DNA from: Rhodospirillales bacterium
GTDB taxonomy: Bacteria > Pseudomonadota > Alphaproteobacteria > Acetobacterales > Acetobacteraceae
Length of the DNA: 12,032 bases
NCBI GenBank assembly: GCA_028870815.1
Contig: JAGWOU010000023.1
Coordinates: forward strand, 1 to 12,032
Reading direction: 5' to 3'
In this document: positions 7,705 through 12,032 of the stretch, in pieces
How the letters are laid out: every line of letters begins with the position of its first letter
Numbering within the stretch: the stretch's first letter is position 1
Program-made: the position numbers and the translations under genes
The notes under the pieces: model-generated
The model's database searches: none
The model's input: only the letters and a program-made list of their open reading frames with translations
Told to the model about the DNA's origin: nothing

Positions 7705-7881
7705 CTAATCCGGATCGGCGTGCTCCAGCATCGCCGTTTTGGTGTCCACCAGAACCTTGCCGGCATGCTCAAAATTCACCGTCACGCGGTGGCCAACAGC
7801 GCTTTGCACCTGCCCCAACCCCCACTCCGGCCGCCCGGCAAGCCGCACATACTGGCCGGGTTCAAATTCAGACCGTTCCAA
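7705..7881 (-). CDS. Small DUF3553 protein
   Basis: This 58-residue protein belongs to the DUF3553 family, recognised from GQYVRLAGRPEWGLGQVQS followed by VTVNFEHAGKVLVD. The family is functionally uncharacterised and common in Alphaproteobacteria. I start it at the TTG at 7881 (MERSEFEPGQYV), because GAGG lies six bases upstream and the resulting length is usual for the family; another TTG at 7935 would add 18 Arg/Pro-rich residues. The chosen start overlaps the end of the upstream pseudouridine synthase gene by 14 bases in a different frame, so translation is probably coupled. The alternation of a Gly/Val-rich strand, an x-WGLGQV turn and a V-x-V-x-F strand resembles the small beta-barrel (Tudor/SH3-like) seen at the C-terminus of UvrD/PcrA helicases; that resemblance is only my inference. 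Confidence 0.85.
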   Translation of the reverse strand: MERSEFEPGQYVRLAGRPEWGLGQVQSAVGHRVTVNFEHAGKVLVDTKTAMLEHADPD

Positions 7882-8512
7882 TGCAAGCCTCGATGAAACC
7901 AGCCATATGGGCGGGCGGCGGCGCGGTCGCCGCAACGGGCTCAGCCAAAGGCAAAACCAGCCGGCGTGCCAGCAGGCTCATCTTTCCCTGCCCATCCCCA
8001 TAAACCGGGTCGCCCGCCACCGGATGCCCAAGATGCGCCGCATGCGCCCTGATCTGATGGGTGCGGCCGGTGAGAAGCGAAAACTCAACCAGAGCATGGC
8101 CATCATGAGTACCCAGTACCCGCCAGAGCGTCCGCGCCGGAGCGCCATCCGCCTTCACCACCATGCGCCACTGCCGCCCTTGCGTCACCTTCGCCAATGG
8201 CGCGTTTATCTCGCCCGCGCCGCCATCCGGCACGCCTCGCAGGATTGCCCAATATATCTTTTCTACCCTGCCCTCGCCTTCGGCCAGCAATGCCTGGGCC
8301 TCCAGCAAAAACGACTTTTTACGTGCAATGAGCAAACACCCCGCCGTATCCTGGTCCAGCCTGTGTGCCAGCCAAGGGCCATTCTTGCCGCGCCGCCAGG
8401 CGGGGAAAAAATCCTCGATACTCGGCCCGCGCGCCCGGCCAGGATGCACCGGCAGGCCCGCCGGCTTGTTCACCACCAAAGCGCGGCTGTCCTCAAACAA
8501 TATGTCCGGCAT
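7868..8512 (-). CDS. RluA-family RNA pseudouridine synthase
   Basis: This 214-residue enzyme should convert particular uridines in rRNA or tRNA to pseudouridine. It starts directly with the catalytic domain (ILFEDSRALVVNKPAGLPVH) and has no S4 RNA-binding domain, so it is in the size class of E. coli RluA (about 219 residues). The catalytic motif is HRLDQDTAG with Asp53 as nucleophile; the usual Ser of HRLDxxTSG is Ala here. The second family motif, GRTHQIRAH, is at 149-157, followed by HPVAGDPVYG. The target site cannot be assigned from sequence. The ATG overlaps the stop of the upstream acetyltransferase gene by one base (TGATG), and its own 3' end overlaps the DUF3553 start, so these three genes very likely form one transcription unit. 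Confidence 0.94.
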   Translation of the reverse strand: MPDILFEDSRALVVNKPAGLPVHPGRARGPSIEDFFPAWRRGKNGPWLAHRLDQDTAGCLLIARKKSFLLEAQALLAEGEGRVEKIYWAILRGVPDGGAGEINAPLAKVTQGRQWRMVVKADGAPARTLWRVLGTHDGHALVEFSLLTGRTHQIRAHAAHLGHPVAGDPVYGDGQGKMSLLARRLVLPLAEPVAATAPPPAHMAGFIEACIGTV

Positions 8513-8517
8513 CAGCC
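8498..8517. repeat. Translation-start repeat, copy 1 (second copy at 9094-9113)
   Basis: The 20 bases around the pseudouridine synthase start codon match the 20 bases around the acetyltransferase start codon (9094-9113) at 18 positions. As a result both proteins begin MPDIL. The match ends just after codon five and just before the start, and the rest of the two genes is unrelated. Confidence 0.6.
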
Positions 8518-9108
8518 CCGCAAATGCTCCGGTATGGTGAAGCCCAGCCGCACCGGAATATCCCAGCGCTCCTGGGCGCGGCGATATTCGGTAAAACCGG
8601 CGTCGAGGTAGTTAGGCAATGCACGGGGATGGTCCGCATTGCAGGTGTTCACGCTCATGCCGCGCAGCGCGGTCGCGCCTTCAAACACCCTGTCCACGGC
8701 AAGGTCGAGAAGCGGCTTGCCCAGCCCCCGTCCGATGAAACCTGGCATCAGGCCGAAATAGTTGAGATTCACGCAGGGCCAGTAATTGGCATCCAATTCA
8801 AAGAAACCCGCCACTTCCCCATCGACGCGCAGCACGTGAACCGCGACACTGCTGCTGGCCAGGTGTTTTTCCAGCAGATGGTCCGGCATCACCCGGCGCA
8901 GCCACCAGAGCCACTTCTCGCCAACCTCGTTATAAAGCGCGCGATACTGGGCCAGATTCGGCCGCTCCTGCACCACCACGGCACCTTCTGGCAGCATTGC
9001 CCGTGGCCGGTTTGGCCGGTTCATCATGCGCAGGAACACCACCGTTATAATGGCGCGTTCTGTTGGTTCTCCAGGTGCGGGCCGCGCATAATCCAATATG
9101 TCAGGCAT
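8512..9108 (-). CDS. GNAT-family N-acetyltransferase
   Basis: This 198-residue protein is a GNAT acetyltransferase that would use acetyl-CoA to acetylate an unknown amine. The acetyl-CoA pyrophosphate-binding motif A is GFIGRGLGKPLL (123-134), after the central strand NLNYFGLMP. The motif-B region is MSVNTCNADHPRALPNYLDAGF (151-172), which matches a GNAT subfamily carrying the NTC-x-x-DHP pattern. Upstream, FLEK-like helices and a VDGEVAGFFELD strand pair (95-106) complete the fold. GAGAG six bases upstream supports the ATG at 9108. Residues 1-40 are not typical GNAT core, and a later Met at 28 or 29 is possible. It is the first gene of a tight run with the pseudouridine synthase and DUF3553 genes. 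The substrate is not predictable. Confidence 0.9.
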   Translation of the reverse strand: MPDILDYARPAPGEPTERAIITVVFLRMMNRPNRPRAMLPEGAVVVQERPNLAQYRALYNEVGEKWLWWLRRVMPDHLLEKHLASSSVAVHVLRVDGEVAGFFELDANYWPCVNLNYFGLMPGFIGRGLGKPLLDLAVDRVFEGATALRGMSVNTCNADHPRALPNYLDAGFTEYRRAQERWDIPVRLGFTIPEHLRG

Positions 9109-9113
9109 CGGCC
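9094..9113. repeat. Translation-start repeat, copy 2
   Basis: This is the partner of the repeat at 8498-8517, with 18 of 20 bases the same in the same orientation. It spans the start codon of the acetyltransferase gene and its first codons (MPDIL). Confidence 0.6.
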
Positions 9114-9145
9114 ACTCTCTTTTTAAGCGGCCCGATTCAGACTGC

Positions 9146-9159
9146 GCGGCTCACGCCGC
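9146..9159 (-). terminator. Possible hairpin after rpoD (weak)
   Basis: GCGGC-GTGA-GCCGC (minus strand) is a perfect five-base-pair stem with a GTGA tetraloop, 18 bases after the rpoD stop, in the 69-base gap before the acetyltransferase gene. AGCGGC can also pair with GCCGCT further downstream as a longer alternative stem. No U-tract follows on the minus strand, so an intrinsic terminator is doubtful; it may only slow or protect the rpoD transcript end. Confidence 0.25.
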
Positions 9160-9177
9160 TCCGTCATCGGGGCGCTC

Positions 9178-11082
<1,905 letters not shown>

Positions 11083-11112
11083 GGTCAGGTCAGGTCTCCG
11101 GTCTAAGCGGCT

Positions 11113-11142
11113 CGTATATTTTACAAGTCATTTACTAGGCAA
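11113..11142 (-). promoter_or_regulatory. Possible promoter in front of rpoD
   Basis: On the minus strand TTGCCT (11137-11142) and TATACG (11113-11118) are 18 bases apart, four of six matches each to the sigma-70 consensus, within the AT-rich part of the dnaG-rpoD gap. The start of transcription would leave a leader of about 25 bases. The best Shine-Dalgarno, GGAG, is 13 bases before the ATG, with the short tandem repeat GACCTGACCTGACC between them, an unusually long spacing. This is a weak call made on position and partial match. Confidence 0.35.
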
Positions 11143-11161
11143 CATGCGCGCCCAGAATGGT

Positions 11162-12032
11162 TCAGATTTCTTCAACCCCGGCCGCCCCCGTGCGGGCGCG
11201 GTCCAGCAGCTGCACATAGCGTATGAAGCGGTCGCTCGCGCTCTGGTCCTCAGGATGGGCCAGCCAGAAGGCCTGGGCTTCGTCACGCTGCCGACGCAAC
11301 GAGTCGATGCTGAAATCCATCAATTCGTACAAACTCCACCAACTTCGTCCGGCTTCCGCCGGGCTTGCACCCTTGATGAGGCTCAATTCCGCCTTGGCCA
11401 GCGCCGCCAGTTCGGCGGCACGCGCAGCAAGGCCGAGCTTCCGGAGATGGGTGAGAAGCGATTCGGTGTCAAGGGTTTTGCCGGAGAGCACATAGGCGTG
11501 CAGCGCCTCCCGGAAGGGCTCATCCTCCGCCGGCAAGGCGATATTCGAGAACGGCTCCTCGAATTCCGGCAGCAAGGCCGGGTGGGCCAGCAGAATGGCC
11601 AGCATCAGCCGCGCCCGCCTGGCATTGGCGGCCTCCGCGTCCGGCGCGCTGCGCGGCGGGATCTTCACCGGTGGCGGCGGCGGGGCGAAGCGCCCGCCTT
11701 TGCCAAAGCCGCCAGGCTGGAAGCGCGGCGCCGGGGCGCGGCGGGTGGCGGCGAAAAACGCCTCTTTCAACGCGTTGCGATATTCCTCGGCCAGGAATTT
11801 ATCCGGAATCGTGTTGGCCGCCCCCAGCAGGCGCTGGCGAAAGCGGGTGCGCCCCTCCGGGGTCGCCAGATCCTGCCCGGCCTTCAACATCTCGAACAGC
11901 ACCGCCGAGAGCGGCTGCGCCTTGCCCAGCGCCGCCTCGAAACCAGCCCGGCCCGCGCGCTTAATCAGGCTGTCAGGGTCGTCCTTGGCCGGCAGGCGCA
12001 GCAATTTCAGGGTTTTGTCGGGTGTGAGCTGG
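11162..12032 (-). CDS. dnaG: DNA primase DnaG, C-terminal part (cut by the right edge)
   Basis: DnaG synthesises the RNA primers for replication. Only the last 290 or so residues are in the window; the reading frame stays open to the edge. The visible part starts at the end of the TOPRIM catalytic domain (LLRLPAKDDPDSLIKRAGRAGFE, with the family's DDPD), followed by the helical end of the RNA polymerase domain (KAQPLSAVLFEMLKAGQDL through IPDKFLAEEYRNALKEAFF). Next comes a Gly/Pro-rich linker (around GGFGKGGRFAPPPPPVKIPP), then the C-terminal helical domain that in other bacteria binds the DnaB helicase. The zinc-binding domain and most of TOPRIM lie outside the window. The order dnaG-rpoD is the conserved macromolecular-synthesis arrangement, which supports the call. 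Confidence 0.95.
   Translation of the reverse strand, partial: QLTPDKTLKLLRLPAKDDPDSLIKRAGRAGFEAALGKAQPLSAVLFEMLKAGQDLATPEGRTRFRQRLLGAANTIPDKFLAEEYRNALKEAFFAATRRAPAPRFQPGGFGKGGRFAPPPPPVKIPPRSAPDAEAANARRARLMLAILLAHPALLPEFEEPFSNIALPAEDEPFREALHAYVLSGKTLDTESLLTHLRKLGLAARAAELAALAKAELSLIKGASPAEAGRSWWSLYELMDFSIDSLRRQRDEAQAFWLAHPEDQSASDRFIRYVQLLDRARTGAAGVEEI

Noticed and set aside
9146..9159. Hairpin after rpoD as a proper intrinsic terminator
   Set aside because: The stem is sound but no U-tract follows on the transcribed strand, so I list it only as a weak feature.

Overview
The window is ordinary chromosomal DNA from a GC-rich alphaproteobacterium. The neighbouring dnaG and rpoD genes, a large RpoD with an acidic N-terminal region, and a DUF3553 gene all fit that class. 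The overall style suggests Acetobacteraceae or a nearby Rhodospirillales lineage, but that family-level placement is inference. Nearly everything is on the minus strand; the only confident plus-strand gene is a TetR-family regulator.

Left half (147-6655): a three-gene tripartite RND efflux operon on the minus strand, in transcription order outer-membrane factor (4394-5896), periplasmic adaptor (3235-4380) and inner-membrane RND pump (147-3227). The junctions are tight, and at both of them the ribosome binding site overlaps the upstream stop codon (TGAGG). Facing away from the operon is a TetR regulator (about 6005-6655). The roughly 100-bp AT-rich region between them holds an inverted repeat lying over the -35 box of a near-consensus promoter, TTGAGA-N17-TATAAT. 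The -10 box ends so close to the tetR start that the message is probably leaderless. The simplest model is a self-regulated repressor controlling a divergent efflux operon. The substrate cannot be told from sequence. A possible partial gene runs off the left edge (1-96).

Middle (6652-9108): minus-strand housekeeping genes. moaA (molybdenum cofactor synthesis) meets tetR tail to tail, and the two stop codons share one CTAG tetranucleotide. Upstream of moaA are a 58-residue DUF3553 protein that starts with TTG inside the end of an RluA-type pseudouridine synthase gene, then that synthase gene, then a GNAT acetyltransferase whose stop codon overlaps the synthase start (TGATG).

Right part (9178-12032): rpoD, the primary sigma factor, preceded by the 3' part of dnaG (primase), which runs off the right edge. 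This is the core of the conserved macromolecular-synthesis gene order.

I found no tRNA, rRNA, insertion sequence, phage gene, CRISPR array or toxin-antitoxin pair, and no stretch over 300 bases without a gene. I see no convincing new biological system. The points worth a second look are small: the leaderless-looking tetR promoter with its overlapping operator, the shared CTAG stop, the stand-alone DUF3553 protein with a Tudor-like sequence pattern, and two nearly identical translation-start regions.
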